A stretch of 64,000 nucleotides of DNA from Algoriphagus kandeliae (GTDB lineage: Bacteria; Bacteroidota; Bacteroidia; Cytophagales; Cyclobacteriaceae): the NCBI RefSeq assembly GCF_004571135.1, contig NZ_SPSB01000004.1, positions 434,001 through 498,000 on the forward strand, given 5' to 3'. The position numbers were made by a program, and so were the translations under genes. Position 1 is the first letter of the stretch. Each line of letters opens with the position of its first letter. Positions 1-8,697 of this stretch are shown here, one piece after another. Under the pieces are notes generated by a model. The model saw nothing but the letters and a program-made list of their open reading frames with translations, was not told the DNA's origin and did not search any database.

Positions 1-212
1 TGAGAAAAATCTGCGTCTAGATTTTCCAATGCCTTTTTGATTAAGGTGTTTTTGTACACTTTGTACTCCACTCCTCTTTCGTAGCAAGTTCGTCGGAAAG
101 CATTTACCTCAGCTACAGAAAATCCCGCAGCATTCGTAATGTAGAAGAAAGGGTTTTCTCTGAACTTCTCGGTAAGACTGTCGATTACTTCTTTTTTCTC
201 TTCTCTAGTCAT
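1..212 (-). CDS. rplJ: 50S ribosomal protein L10 (N-terminal part, runs off the left edge)
   Basis: Reading leftward from an ATG at 212-210 gives about 70 residues beginning MTREEKKEVIDSLTEKFREN, typical of bacterial L10, which anchors the L7/L12 stalk on the 50S subunit. The C-terminal part lies outside the window. The start is two bases after the rplA stop, and the order secE-nusG-rplK-rplA-rplJ is the conserved bacterial one, so it is almost certainly part of one transcript with the L1/L11 genes. Only the N-terminal part can be judged. Confidence 0.93.
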   Translation of the reverse strand, partial: MTREEKKEVIDSLTEKFRENPFFYITNAAGFSVAEVNAFRRTCYERGVEYKVYKNTLIKKALENLDADFS

Positions 213-214
213 GA

Positions 215-913
215 TTATATACCTTGAAAACTACCCTTGTCTACCTTAATGCCCGGAGACATTGTACTGGATAGATGAATACTCTTGAAATAAGTTCCTT
301 TAGATGAAGAAGGCTTCAACTTAGAGATGGTTTGGATTAGCTCATTCACGTTTTCCTGAATTTTTTCAGGGCTGAATGAAACCTTACCAACGCTAGCATG
401 GATAATTCCAAACTTATCAACTTTGAAATCGATCTTACCAGCTTTCACCTCTTTAACAGCTTTGCCTACTTCCAAAGTAACTGTACCTGCTTTAGGGTTT
501 GGCATTAGGCCTCTTGGACCCAATACTCTACCTAGTCTACCTACCTTAGCCATTACGTTTGGCATAGTGATGATGACATCAATGTCAGTCCATCCGCCTT
601 CGATTTTGGCAATGTAGTCGTCCAATCCAACGTAGTCTGCACCCGCTTCTTTGGCTTCTTCTTCTTTGTCAGGAGTACAAAGCACCAATACCTTGGTGTC
701 TTTACCTGTACCATGTGGAAGAGCTACCACACCACGTACCATTTGATCAGCTTTACGAGGATCTACGCCAAGACGTACATCCACATCTACTGAAGCATCA
801 AACTTAACGTTTGTGATTTCTTTCACGAGATTAGAAGCCGCCTCAAGGGAGTACACTTGGCTTGGGTCGTATTTAGAAAGAGCTTCTTTTTGCTTTTTTG
901 TTAACTTAGCCAT
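215..913 (-). CDS. rplA: 50S ribosomal protein L1
   Basis: A 232-residue protein with normal L1 length. Recognisable blocks are [12 protein letters not shown] at the start, the central [20 protein letters not shown] segment and a C-terminal [18 protein letters not shown]1 binds 23S rRNA at the mobile stalk near the E site, and in many bacteria represses its own operon. It lies 10 bases downstream of rplK and 2 bases before rplJ, all on the minus strand. No separate L1-binding leader can be seen because the gaps inside the operon are only a few bases long. Confidence 0.98.
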   Translation of the reverse strand: MAKLTKKQKEALSKYDPSQVYSLEAASNLVKEITNVKFDASVDVDVRLGVDPRKADQMVRGVVALPHGTGKDTKVLVLCTPDKEEEAKEAGADYVGLDDYIAKIEGGWTDIDVIITMPNVMAKVGRLGRVLGPRGLMPNPKAGTVTLEVGKAVKEVKAGKIDFKVDKFGIIHASVGKVSFSPEKIQENVNELIQTISKLKPSSSKGTYFKSIHLSSTMSPGIKVDKGSFQGI

Positions 914-923
914 AGTTGTTTTA

Positions 924-1367
924 TTATTCTTCCCAAGGGGCTTTACCAGATACCGTGATACCCATACTACGTGCAGTACCAGCTACCATTCGCATGGCAG
1001 ACTCCACTTTAAAGGCATTCAAGTCAGGCATCTTTACCTCCGCTATTTCCTTTACCTGATCCCAGGTAACAGATCCTACCTTCTTACGGTTAGGTTCTGC
1101 AGATCCGCCTTTGATTTTTGCCGCTTCCAAAAGCAGGTTCGCTGCTGGTGGAGTTTTTACGACGAAATCGAAAGACTTATCCGAGTAGATTGTAATCAAT
1201 ACAGGGCACGTTTGTCCCATTTTGTCTTGGGTACGTGCATTGAATTGCTTACAAAACTCCATGATGTTCAAACCCTTGGAACCAAGAGCTGGACCAACTG
1301 GAGGTGACGGATTTGCCTGGCCACCTTTCACTTGCAGTTTTAAATAACCAGTGATTTCCTTAGCCAT
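924..1367 (-). CDS. rplK: 50S ribosomal protein L11
   Basis: A 147-residue protein with the L11 signature: an N-terminal [20 protein letters not shown] block and a C-terminal rRNA-binding domain ending in [14 protein letters not shown]11 forms the GTPase-associated centre with 23S rRNA and is needed for the stringent response. It lies three bases downstream of nusG and ten bases before rplA. The length and start are normal for the family. Confidence 0.98.
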   Translation of the reverse strand: MAKEITGYLKLQVKGGQANPSPPVGPALGSKGLNIMEFCKQFNARTQDKMGQTCPVLITIYSDKSFDFVVKTPPAANLLLEAAKIKGGSAEPNRKKVGSVTWDQVKEIAEVKMPDLNAFKVESAMRMVAGTARSMGITVSGKAPWEE

Positions 1368-1370
1368 TGC

Positions 1371-1928
1371 TTAGTCTTGTTTTTCTACTTGTATAAAGTT
1401 TAATTCAACAGGAGTATTTCGACCAAAGATCTTGACCATTACGTTCAATTTCTTCTTGTCATCAAATATCTCCTCAATTGTCCCGGTAAATCCACTAAAG
1501 GGTCCGTCCATTACTTTTACGGACTCTCCGACTATAAATGGTGTATCCAGCTTCTCGGCAAACTCATCAATCTCCTCAACCTTTCCTAAGATACGGTTGA
1601 CTTCTGATTGGCGTAATGGTTCAGGGGTTTTGGAAGCTCCCCCCTGGTTTGATCCAAGAAATCCGATTACTCCCGGAATGCTCGTTATTACGTGATTGGC
1701 CTCACCATGTGAAAGATCTGCGTTGACCAAAACGTAACCAGGGAAAAAGTTTCTTTCTCTGACACGCTTTTTGCCATTTCGCATTTCATATACTTTCTCA
1801 GATGGGATTAGCACTTCAGGAATATATTCCTCCAACTTCTGTCTGAAAATTTCATTTTCCAGATAAGTCTTAGTCTTTTTTTCCTGTCCTGCTACGACTC
1901 TGAGTACGTACCACTTATGATCGGCCAT
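1371..1928 (-). CDS. nusG: Transcription termination/antitermination factor NusG
   Basis: A 185-residue protein that starts [20 protein letters not shown], the usual NGN-domain start, with [13 protein letters not shown] near residue 65 and a C-terminal KOW domain ([19 protein letters not shown]). NusG binds the RNA polymerase clamp and links transcription to Rho, to ribosomal protein S10 and to translation. The position between secE and rplK is the universal one. The start codon lies 18 bases after the secE stop codon. Confidence 0.98.
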   Translation of the reverse strand: MADHKWYVLRVVAGQEKKTKTYLENEIFRQKLEEYIPEVLIPSEKVYEMRNGKKRVRERNFFPGYVLVNADLSHGEANHVITSIPGVIGFLGSNQGGASKTPEPLRQSEVNRILGKVEEIDEFAEKLDTPFIVGESVKVMDGPFSGFTGTIEEIFDDKKKLNVMVKIFGRNTPVELNFIQVEKQD

Positions 1929-1946
1929 GCTGTAATGTCAATTCAA

Positions 1947-2135
1947 TTAAAACAAATCATAAAACCATGTCATGATGTTTTCGAATCCTAAATCAACTGC
2001 TCCGATAAACAAAGCAAAGATCAAAGAAGCTACCAACACCAGCACCGCTGAGTTTTGAAGAAATGAGTACTTAGGCCAAGTGACCTTGTTTTTCATTTCG
2101 TCGTAGGATTCGAGGACAAAGTTTTTCAGATTCAT
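1947..2135 (-). CDS. secE: Preprotein translocase subunit SecE
   Basis: A 62-residue protein with one membrane segment (NSAVLVLVASLIFALFIGAV, about residues 28-47) preceded by the amphipathic stretch ESYDEMKNKVTWPKYSFLQ. This is the short single-span SecE found in many bacteria. It stabilises SecY in the SecYEG channel of the inner membrane. It lies between tRNA-Trp and nusG, as in many genomes. Confidence 0.96.
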   Translation of the reverse strand: MNLKNFVLESYDEMKNKVTWPKYSFLQNSAVLVLVASLIFALFIGAVDLGFENIMTWFYDLF

Positions 2136-2152
2136 ATGTATTAGCTTACTAG

Positions 2153-2223
2153 CACGGGCAGAGAGATTCGAACTCCCATCAACGGTTTTGGAGACCGCTA
2201 TTCTGCCATTGAACTATGCCCGT
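2153..2223 (-). tRNA. tRNA-Trp (CCA)
   Basis: The reverse strand folds into a cloverleaf of 71 nt. The acceptor stem pairs ACGGGCA with TGCCCGT, the anticodon loop reads CTCCAAA (anticodon CCA), and the T arm contains GTTCGAATC. The discriminator base is G, as expected for bacterial tRNA-Trp. No CCA end is encoded. It lies between tuf and secE, so it is probably processed from the tuf-secE transcript. Confidence 0.95.
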
Positions 2224-2280
2224 GTGTTTGATCGCTCTCCAAACGGGAACGCAAAATTAGATATAAGAGCCTTAAGAAAC

Positions 2281-2314
2281 AAATGCGATCCCAAAAAACT
2301 TCGGGATCGCATTG
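2281..2314 (-). terminator. Hairpin downstream of tuf
   Basis: A perfect 11-bp stem (AATGCGATCCC paired with GGGATCGCATT) with a 10-nt loop lies about 20 bases after the tuf stop. On the minus strand it is followed by a T-rich stretch (TTTGTTTCTT). This fits a Rho-independent terminator or attenuator that lowers transcription into tRNA-Trp, secE and nusG relative to tuf. Confidence 0.7.
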
Positions 2315-2334
2315 TGTATCAATTATTCAGGATA

Positions 2335-3522
2335 TTAGTCCAAGATTTCAGTAACCTGACCGGCACCTACTGTACGACCACCTTCACGGATCGCAAATCG
2401 TAGACCTTTTTCCAAAGCAACTGCGTTCAACAAGTTAACTTCGATAGTCACGTTATCACCTGGCATAACCATTTCTACATTTTCAGGAAGCTTGATCTCT
2501 CCAGTTACGTCAGTAGTTCTCAAGTAGAACTGAGGACGATACTTGTTGAAGAATGGAGTGTGGCGTCCACCTTCTTCTTTGGAAAGAACGTAAACTTCAG
2601 CTTTGAAGTGAGCGTGAGGAGTAACAGACCCTGGCTTACAGATAATCATACCACGCTTGATCTGAGACTTTTCGATACCTCTCAACAACAAACCTACGTT
2701 GTCACCTGCTTCACCTCTGTCTAGGATCTTACGGAACATCTCTACACCAGTAACGGTAGACTTTAATCCCTCAGCTCCCATACCAATGATATCTACAGGG
2801 TCACCAGTGTTAACAACACCTCTTTCAATACGTCCGGTAGCTACAGTACCACGACCCGTGATAGAGAAAACGTCTTCAACTGGCATCAAGAAGTCCTTGT
2901 CGATCAAACGCTCAGGAAGTGGAATGTAGTTATCAACTGCATCCATCAATTCCATTACAGTTTTTTCCCACTTCTCTTCTCCGTTCAATGCACCAAGTGC
3001 AGAACCTTTGATTACAGGAATGTTATCACCATCAAACTCATAGAAAGAAAGCAATTCTCTAACTTCCATTTCTACTAGTTCAAGTAGTTCTTCATCGTCA
3101 ACCATGTCCACCTTGTTCAAGAATACAACAAGTGCAGGTACACCTACCTGACGAGCAAGAAGGATGTGCTCACGAGTTTGAGGCATTGGTCCGTCAGTAG
3201 CAGCTACCACTAGGATAGCACCGTCCATCTGAGCAGCACCAGTAACCATGTTCTTAACGTAGTCAGCGTGTCCAGGACAGTCAACGTGTGCGTAGTGTCT
3301 TGCAGCAGTTTGATACTCTACGTGAGAAGTGTTAATGGTAATACCTCTTTCTTTTTCTTCTGGAGCGTTGTCGATAGAAGAGAAATCTCTTAGTTCGGAA
3401 AGACCTTGTTTAGCCAATACTGTAGTAATAGCGGCAGTCAATGTAGTTTTTCCATGGTCTACGTGTCCAATCGTACCGATGTTTACGTGCGGCTTGGAAC
3501 GGTCGAATGTTGCTTTTGCCAT
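2335..3522 (-). CDS. tuf: Translation elongation factor Tu
   Basis: A 395-residue EF-Tu with the complete GTPase set: GHVDHGKTT (G1, near residue 18), DCPGHADY (G3), NKVD (G4) and SAL (G5). Domains 2 and 3 follow, ending in [17 protein letters not shown]. It delivers aminoacyl-tRNA to the ribosomal A site. The gene follows tRNA-Tyr, tRNA-Gly and tRNA-Thr on the minus strand, the same arrangement as the E. coli tufB operon. No second tuf copy is present in this window. Confidence 0.99.
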   Translation of the reverse strand: MAKATFDRSKPHVNIGTIGHVDHGKTTLTAAITTVLAKQGLSELRDFSSIDNAPEEKERGITINTSHVEYQTAARHYAHVDCPGHADYVKNMVTGAAQMDGAILVVAATDGPMPQTREHILLARQVGVPALVVFLNKVDMVDDEELLELVEMEVRELLSFYEFDGDNIPVIKGSALGALNGEEKWEKTVMELMDAVDNYIPLPERLIDKDFLMPVEDVFSITGRGTVATGRIERGVVNTGDPVDIIGMGAEGLKSTVTGVEMFRKILDRGEAGDNVGLLLRGIEKSQIKRGMIICKPGSVTPHAHFKAEVYVLSKEEGGRHTPFFNKYRPQFYLRTTDVTGEIKLPENVEMVMPGDNVTIEVNLLNAVALEKGLRFAIREGGRTVGAGQVTEILD

Positions 3523-3581
3523 GCTTGAAAATCCTCAGTTTAAGTTTAAAGATATGTTTAATTTAATTTGAAGCCGTTAAG

Positions 3582-3653
3582 AGCCAACGACGGGATTTGA
3601 ACCCGTGACCCCTTCCTTACCAAGGAAGTACTCTACCCCTGAGCTACGTCGGC
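3582..3653 (-). tRNA. tRNA-Thr (GGT)
   Basis: A 72-nt cloverleaf on the minus strand. The acceptor pairs GCCGACG with CGTTGGC (one G-T pair), the anticodon loop is TTGGTAA (anticodon GGT) on a CTTCC/GGAAG stem, and the T arm contains GGTTCAAATCC. No CCA is encoded. It sits directly upstream of tuf. Confidence 0.95.
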
Positions 3654-3680
3654 TTTTACCCGATGCTTAGAAAAGCATTG

Positions 3681-3753
3681 AGCGGGAGACGAGGCTCGAA
3701 CCCGCGACCTGCAGCTTGGAAGGCTGCCGCTCTACCAACTGAGCTACTCCCGC
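3681..3753 (-). tRNA. tRNA-Gly (TCC)
   Basis: A 73-nt cloverleaf on the minus strand. The acceptor pairs GCGGGAG with CTCCCGC, the anticodon loop is CTTCCAA (anticodon TCC) on a GCAGC/GCTGC stem, and the T arm contains GGTTCGAGCC. It is separated from tRNA-Thr by 27 bases and is read in the same direction, which points to a shared precursor. Confidence 0.95.
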
Positions 3754-3831
3754 TTTTAATATCTCTGGGATTACTCCCTTATGTTTTCGCCCTGCAAAAC
3801 TAGAAAAAAATTTTACATTCAGGCAACTATG

Positions 3832-3914
3832 TGGGGGAAACAGGATTCGAACCTGTGAAGACATAAGTCAACGGATTTACAGTCCGTCCCAGTTGGCCGC
3901 TTTGGTATTCCCCC
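3832..3914 (-). tRNA. tRNA-Tyr (GTA)
   Basis: An 83-nt class II tRNA with a long variable arm on the minus strand. The acceptor pairs GGGGGAA with TTCCCCC, the anticodon loop is CTGTAAA (anticodon GTA) on an ACGGA/TCCGT stem, the T arm contains GGTTCGAATCC, and the discriminator is A. It is the first gene of the tRNA-tuf transcript. Confidence 0.95.
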
Positions 3915-3921
3915 AACTCGA

Positions 3922-3956
3922 TTAACACAGCCATTTTCAACTCATCTCTGTGTTAA
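3922..3956 (-). other. Leader hairpin before tRNA-Tyr
   Basis: Two perfect 9-base inverted arms (TTAACACAG at 3922-3930 and CTGTGTTAA at 3948-3956) enclose 17 bases, just upstream of tRNA-Tyr and at the predicted transcript start. It would form the very 5' end of the tRNA-tuf precursor, so it could protect or guide processing. The function is inferred. Confidence 0.5.
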
Positions 3957-3963
3957 CGGATGG

Positions 3964-3994
3964 CAAAATTATGGGCTTTTCACAAAGTTTCAAA
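3964..3994 (-). promoter_or_regulatory. Bacteroidota-type promoter of the tRNA-tuf-secE operon
   Basis: On the minus strand, TTTG (3994-3991), then exactly 19 bases, then TAATTTTG (3971-3964). This matches the known Bacteroidota vegetative sigma consensus (TTTG at about -33, TAnnTTTG at about -7) at every defined position. Transcription would start near 3957, about 43 bases before tRNA-Tyr. Confidence 0.8.
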
Positions 3995-4058
3995 GCATCA
4001 AAAATAATTTTGAAAAGATTTTCTGAAAATATCCTTCAATTCACTCAATATCAGCCTA

Positions 4059-6692
4059 TTAATTTTCATCTTTTAATGTCTGAAGAAAGTATTCGAAGTA
4101 ATTTTTTATCTGTTGATTGCTTTCTTGAGCAGCAATTCGAATCATTTCATTCAAAATCTCAGGATCATCGGCAAATCCCAACAGGCCTTGAAAGGCTCCC
4201 AATCGAACAAATACTTGAGGGTTTTGCTCCATTTGATTTAGAAGATACTGCTTTGCTTCTTCTACACCCTCCTCTGGGTAATTGATGAAATATTCACTGA
4301 AATACCCCAAAAAGTAGTATAATCCCTCTCCACTCAAGTAAGGCAACTTGGATCGAAACCACACTCCTTTTCCTCTTACACCCTCATTTAAATAATATTC
4401 TGCCAAAGGGACTAAAATCCGATAATTAGTTTCATCCGCAAATCGATCCATCAATTCTGGATCGATTTCCGTTTCTGTTGCAAGATTCATAGCCATCAGA
4501 GCAGAACTTGCCACCAAGTATGAAGAATCATTTGCCATTCGGACAAAAGCAGTGAAGTATTTGTCACCATCCAAAGTTCCCAATAAATCAATTGCTCCTG
4601 CGCGTACTGAATTTTCCGGATCCTGCTCGGCTATTTGATACACTCTATCTTCTACACCCAAATCCATTACCCATTGGGGATTGCGCTGAAGGATTTGAAG
4701 GGAAAGTTCTCGGACACTCCAAAATGAGTCCTCCAATCCTTCCTTCAAAAGAGGTTTGATTAGATTTTCTTCCTCCCTCATCATAAGTGAATCCAAAGAT
4801 TCGTAACGAGCAACTCCCAAATGAGATTCCTGAAATTGCCTTACATAAAATTCAGAAGGAATATTTGAGCTGATTTTGGTTAAAAGATTTTTTTCTTCAT
4901 CAAAATAAAGTTGATCTATTGGAGCTTCGTTTCCTAAAGCAAATTGTTGAAATGCCCCTTCTAATAAGAACTGCTTTTGCTTTCGCTCAACTCCTTCATA
5001 CCAACTGACCTTGAAGGGAAGTTTGTACAAAGGCGTGTTTTCCAAATCCTGAATTTGTTGGATTGAAATCAACAAATTATCAGGCTGAGAATAATCTACC
5101 TCCACTGCTAATTCCGGATGCCCTTTGTCCAAAAACCATTGATTGAAAAACCAATTCAAATCCTCCCCACTGACTTTTTCAAAGGCAAGTCGAAGTTGAT
5201 GCACTTCTACACTTTGAAGGGCATTAGCCTGGAGATACTGATTTAACCCTTGAAAAAACAACTCATCTCCTAAATACTCGCGAAGCATGTGCAAAATCAA
5301 CCCACCTTTCGAATAGGAATGCGCATCAAACATATCTCCATCCGCATCCTCATAGAAAAAGCGAATTAAATCCACTTGCTTTGATTCTGCCTCTTGGAAA
5401 TAGGTCTCTTTCTCCACCAATAACTTCAACTTGGCTTCATCCGCGCCATATTTATACTCATTCCAGAGAAATTCACTGTAATTGGCAAAGGCTTCATTTA
5501 ACGTCAAATTAGACCAGGATTCAGCTGTGACATAATCCCCAAACCACTGATGGAACAATTCATGTGCGATGATGTAATCCCATTCCGAATCAATAGCTTC
5601 TCGTTCTGTCAGTCTCAATTCCTCCATAAAAATCGAAGCTGTGGTATTTTCCATAGCTCCTGACACAAAATCCCGAACCACAATCTGATCATATTTTGGC
5701 CAGGGAAATTTTACCTGAAGGAGCTTTTCAAAATATTCGATCATCTCAGGGGTATGCTGGAAAACTTTTGCTGCCCCCGCCCCATATCCTTTCTCTACAT
5801 AATAATTGATCGGCAATCCTTCATAATCAGCCTCTACCTTATCAAAATCTCCGATAGCTACTGCCGCTAAATAAGGGGCGTGCGGAATATCCATTCTCCA
5901 GGTATCCTTTCGCAGACCATTGTCAAGAGCAGTCTGTTTTACCAAAACACCATTACTGATAGTAGTAAGAGTGTCAGCCACCGTCAAATGGATGGTTTGA
6001 GTAAATCGTTCGTTTGGCTTATCGATTGTAGGAAACCACTTGCTATTATATTCGGTCTCACCTTGTGTCCATATCATGGTAGGCTTTCCCGGGACTGTAT
6101 TTAAGGGATCAATAAAATATAAGCCTTTCGTATCTGTAATTGCTAAATTATCCGAACCAGAATTTCGCTCAGGAAAAGCGGTGTACTTCATCCTGATTTT
6201 AAAAGTATCCTCCGGACTCAGCTCTTTTGGCAAATAGATAAATACTTGCTTGAAATCATAGCGGTAGTTCAATACTGTCTCTTCCTCTCCATTCAAAAAA
6301 TAAACCCTTCCCAATTCAAAATCTTTGGCATCCAAAACTAGCTCACTTTGCTTTCTAGAATAAGGCTTGATTTGCAAGGTAGCCTCTCCCCTTACTACTT
6401 GCCTTTGATAGTCAAAAGACAAATCCAATTCCGTATCAAGAATATCAAAATATCGGGGGGCAGAAGCACGATAAGCTTTCAATTCATACTCCTTTTGAAG
6501 AGCCAGCAAGGCTAATTTAAGTGAGTCATCTGAAGTATCTTCCTCCGGGATTTCTGAAAATACAATTCCGGGATCATCCGATTCAGCATCGATTAATTCC
6601 TTAGAGCTTTTACAAGAAAATAAAACGATCAAAAGACCGAATACACCCAAAAGTGTATTCTTTCCCAAAATATTCTTTGGCATCGTGTTCAA
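4059..6692 (-). CDS. M1 family metallo-aminopeptidase, lipoprotein
   Basis: An 877-residue zinc aminopeptidase. It starts with a lipoprotein signal (LLIVLFSC, Cys near residue 27), so it is probably attached to an envelope membrane on the periplasmic or outer face. It has the exopeptidase motif GAMEN at 345-349, the zinc motif H377-E-L-F-H381 and the third ligand E400 in LNEAFANY, so the catalytic set is complete. After about residue 640 the sequence becomes helical and repeat-like (HEAT/ARM style), as in many M1 enzymes. An ATG three codons further in (6683) is an alternative start. The gene is transcribed divergently from the biotin carrier gene at 6762 and does not appear to be in an operon. 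Its role is probably trimming of peptides for nutrition. Confidence 0.93.
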   Translation of the reverse strand: MNTMPKNILGKNTLLGVFGLLIVLFSCKSSKELIDAESDDPGIVFSEIPEEDTSDDSLKLALLALQKEYELKAYRASAPRYFDILDTELDLSFDYQRQVVRGEATLQIKPYSRKQSELVLDAKDFELGRVYFLNGEEETVLNYRYDFKQVFIYLPKELSPEDTFKIRMKYTAFPERNSGSDNLAITDTKGLYFIDPLNTVPGKPTMIWTQGETEYNSKWFPTIDKPNERFTQTIHLTVADTLTTISNGVLVKQTALDNGLRKDTWRMDIPHAPYLAAVAIGDFDKVEADYEGLPINYYVEKGYGAGAAKVFQHTPEMIEYFEKLLQVKFPWPKYDQIVVRDFVSGAMENTTASIFMEELRLTEREAIDSEWDYIIAHELFHQWFGDYVTAESWSNLTLNEAFANYSEFLWNEYKYGADEAKLKLLVEKETYFQEAESKQVDLIRFFYEDADGDMFDAHSYSKGGLILHMLREYLGDELFFQGLNQYLQANALQSVEVHQLRLAFEKVSGEDLNWFFNQWFLDKGHPELAVEVDYSQPDNLLISIQQIQDLENTPLYKLPFKVSWYEGVERKQKQFLLEGAFQQFALGNEAPIDQLYFDEEKNLLTKISSNIPSEFYVRQFQESHLGVARYESLDSLMMREEENLIKPLLKEGLEDSFWSVRELSLQILQRNPQWVMDLGVEDRVYQIAEQDPENSVRAGAIDLLGTLDGDKYFTAFVRMANDSSYLVASSALMAMNLATETEIDPELMDRFADETNYRILVPLAEYYLNEGVRGKGVWFRSKLPYLSGEGLYYFLGYFSEYFINYPEEGVEEAKQYLLNQMEQNPQVFVRLGAFQGLLGFADDPEILNEMIRIAAQESNQQIKNYFEYFLQTLKDEN

Positions 6693-6761
6693 TTATTGGA
6701 TATTTGGCAAATCTTATCCGAAATCATCAACTTTCGGGATTGAAAGCTCAAAATAGCAGGA

Positions 6762-7256
6762 ATGTTTTCAGTTATCATTAAGGATAAAAGCTTTTCGGTA
6801 GAAAAAACCGAGAAAGGCATCCAAGTCGAGGGAAAAACCTTGAATTGGGATCTAATGCCCATTGATGGCAAGCGATTTCACTTAATCAATGGTCACCAAT
6901 CCTTAGAAGCGGAATTGGTGAGCTTGGATCGCGAATCAAAAACTCTTCAAATTCGACTCAATAAAAAAGTGGTCTCAGTATCACTAAAAGATCGATTTGA
7001 TCTTTTGTTGGAAGAAATGGGGATGGAGGATCAAGGTGCTGCAAGTGTACAAGATATCAAAGCCCCTATGCCAGGATTGATTTTGGATCTGAAAGTCAAG
7101 CCGGGAGACGAGGTAAAAAAAGGCGATGTAGTGCTCATCTTGGAGGCCATGAAAATGGAAAACATTATCAAATCTCCAGGAGACGGCATCGTATCCGATG
7201 TCAAAGTCAGTCTAAAGCAAAGTGTTGAGAAAAACCAGGTACTGATTACCTTCTAG
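6762..7256 (+). CDS. Biotin carboxyl carrier protein, acyl-CoA carboxylase type
   Basis: A 164-residue protein with a C-terminal biotinyl domain (about residues 90-164). It contains the APMPGLI block and the biotin-attachment motif EAMKMEN, in which K131 would carry biotin. The N-terminal 85 residues resemble the linker found in carrier subunits of propionyl-CoA, methylcrotonyl-CoA and oxaloacetate-type carboxylases, and not AccB of fatty acid synthesis. The carboxylase and transferase subunits are not nearby, so the partner is unknown. It is divergent from the M1 peptidase gene (69-base gap) and precedes pyrH by 112 bases. Confidence 0.88.
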   Translation: MFSVIIKDKSFSVEKTEKGIQVEGKTLNWDLMPIDGKRFHLINGHQSLEAELVSLDRESKTLQIRLNKKVVSVSLKDRFDLLLEEMGMEDQGAASVQDIKAPMPGLILDLKVKPGDEVKKGDVVLILEAMKMENIIKSPGDGIVSDVKVSLKQSVEKNQVLITF

Positions 7257-7308
7257 GCAAGGTGGTACTGAAAAGTAAAAAATGATTAACATTATCCGGG
7301 ATAGAATT

Positions 7309-7316
7309 TATATTTG
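7309..7316 (+). promoter_or_regulatory. Possible -7 box upstream of pyrH
   Basis: TATATTTG matches the Bacteroidota -7 consensus TAnnTTTG and lies 52 bases before the pyrH start. No TTTG is found at the expected -33 position, so this is a half match only. Confidence 0.4.
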
Positions 7317-7368
7317 TCGAAATTTTTTCTGGTAGCTAGTCGGTTTCATGCTTGAAAACATCTAACAA

Positions 7369-8079
7369 ATGAAATACAAAAGAATCCTCCTAAAACTAAG
7401 TGGAGAGGCCTTGATGGGCGAAAAAAATTACGGTATTGATCCAAATCGCCTGCAACAATACACCCAAGAGATACAGAAAGTAAAGGAAATGGGGGTAGAG
7501 ATTGCCATCGTTATCGGAGGAGGAAATATTTTCAGGGGAGTCCAAGCAGAGAAATCCGGAATTGACCGAGTTCAGGGAGACTACATGGGCATGTTGGCAA
7601 CTTTGATAAATGCAATGGCCCTTCAAAGTGCTTTGGAACAGGGAGGCTTGTATACCCGGCTTATGTCAGGAATCAAAGTAGAAAGTGTCTGCGAACCATT
7701 TATTCGAAGAAGGGCGATTCGCCACCTGGAAAAAGGAAGAATTGTAATTTTCGGAGCCGGAATCGGAAACCCTTATTTCACTACGGATTCTACCGCCAGT
7801 CTTCGGGCCATTGAAATTGAAGCGGATGTCGTACTAAAAGGCACACGGGTAGATGGGGTATATACAGCCGACCCGGAAAAAGACAAAACAGCGACGAAAT
7901 ACCATACCATTTCCTTCAACGAAGTGTATGAAAAAAACCTGAATGTCATGGACATGACGGCATTCACACTTTGTCAGGAAAACAATTTGCCTATCATTGT
8001 ATTTGACATGAATAAAGCCGGTAATTTGAGCAAACTCGTAGAAGGCGAAGAAATCGGCACACTAATCACATCAATCTAA
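7369..8079 (+). CDS. pyrH: UMP kinase
   Basis: A 236-residue amino-acid-kinase-fold protein that starts [18 protein letters not shown] and has GGGNIFRG near residue 51, [14 protein letters not shown] and [21 protein letters not shown]. It phosphorylates UMP to UDP in the cytoplasm, usually as a hexamer regulated by GTP and UTP. The length is normal. It lies eight bases upstream of frr, the widely conserved pyrH-frr pair. Confidence 0.98.
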   Translation: MKYKRILLKLSGEALMGEKNYGIDPNRLQQYTQEIQKVKEMGVEIAIVIGGGNIFRGVQAEKSGIDRVQGDYMGMLATLINAMALQSALEQGGLYTRLMSGIKVESVCEPFIRRRAIRHLEKGRIVIFGAGIGNPYFTTDSTASLRAIEIEADVVLKGTRVDGVYTADPEKDKTATKYHTISFNEVYEKNLNVMDMTAFTLCQENNLPIIVFDMNKAGNLSKLVEGEEIGTLITSI

Positions 8080-8087
8080 GCAATCTC

Positions 8088-8648
8088 ATGGAAGAAATAG
8101 AACTTTACTTAGACGACGCAAAAGAACAAATGCAAAAAGCAGTGGATCATACTGCTGCAGAATTAGTGAAAATTCGAGCTGGAAAAGCGATGCCTAATTT
8201 GATGGACGGCATCATGGTACCTTACTATGGCACCCCAACGCCTATTAATCAGGTATCTTCCATCACTACTCCTGATGCCAGAACCCTGGCTATCAAACCT
8301 TTCGAGCGAAATTTGATTTCAGAAATCGAAAAAGCCATCATCAACTCAGACTTGGGATTGGCCCCTCAAAATAACGGCGAGATAATCATTTTGACCATTC
8401 CGGCCTTGACGGAAGAGCGAAGATTAACTCTCGTGAAGCAGGCGAAGCATGAAAGTGAGAATGGAAAAATATCCGTTCGAACTGTCCGTAAAGACACCAA
8501 TGACTCCTTGAAAAAACTTCAGAAGGAAGGCGCATCTGAGGACGAAATTAAACGAGCGGAAGAGAAAGTTCAAAAATTGACAGATCAGTACATCGCTAAA
8601 ATCGAGGAGCTTCTAGCCAAAAAAGAAGCGGAAATCATGAAAGTCTGA
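8088..8648 (+). CDS. frr: Ribosome recycling factor
   Basis: A 186-residue protein of normal RRF length with KIRAGKAMPNLMDGIMVPYYGTPTP and a C-terminal KKLQKEGASEDEIKRAEEKVQKLTD segment of the three-helix bundle. With EF-G it splits post-termination ribosomes. It is the second gene of a two-gene pyrH-frr unit and is followed 22 bases later by a strong hairpin terminator. Confidence 0.98.
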   Translation: MEEIELYLDDAKEQMQKAVDHTAAELVKIRAGKAMPNLMDGIMVPYYGTPTPINQVSSITTPDARTLAIKPFERNLISEIEKAIINSDLGLAPQNNGEIIILTIPALTEERRLTLVKQAKHESENGKISVRTVRKDTNDSLKKLQKEGASEDEIKRAEEKVQKLTDQYIAKIEELLAKKEAEIMKV

Positions 8649-8670
8649 TCGGACTTTAATTCATTCAGAA

Positions 8671-8697
8671 AAGGCCACTCAAAAGTGGCCTTTTTTA
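8671..8697 (+). terminator. Bidirectional terminator between frr and the DUF5686 gene
   Basis: A perfect 10-bp stem (AAAGGCCACT with AGTGGCCTTT) with a CAAA loop, followed by T bases. The A-rich left flank lets the same hairpin serve the opposite strand. The TAA stop codon of the convergent gene (8695-8697) lies in the plus-strand T tract. Confidence 0.88.

Noticed and set aside
813..1307. A 164-codon open frame on the plus strand across rplA and rplK
   Set aside because: It is antisense to two certain ribosomal protein genes, has a Cys/Arg/Tyr-rich composition unlike real proteins and no family similarity.
3667..3864. A 65-codon frame across tRNA-Gly and tRNA-Tyr
   Set aside because: It includes tRNA sequence (the AQLVERQPSKLQVAGSS pattern is a known translation of tRNA genes).
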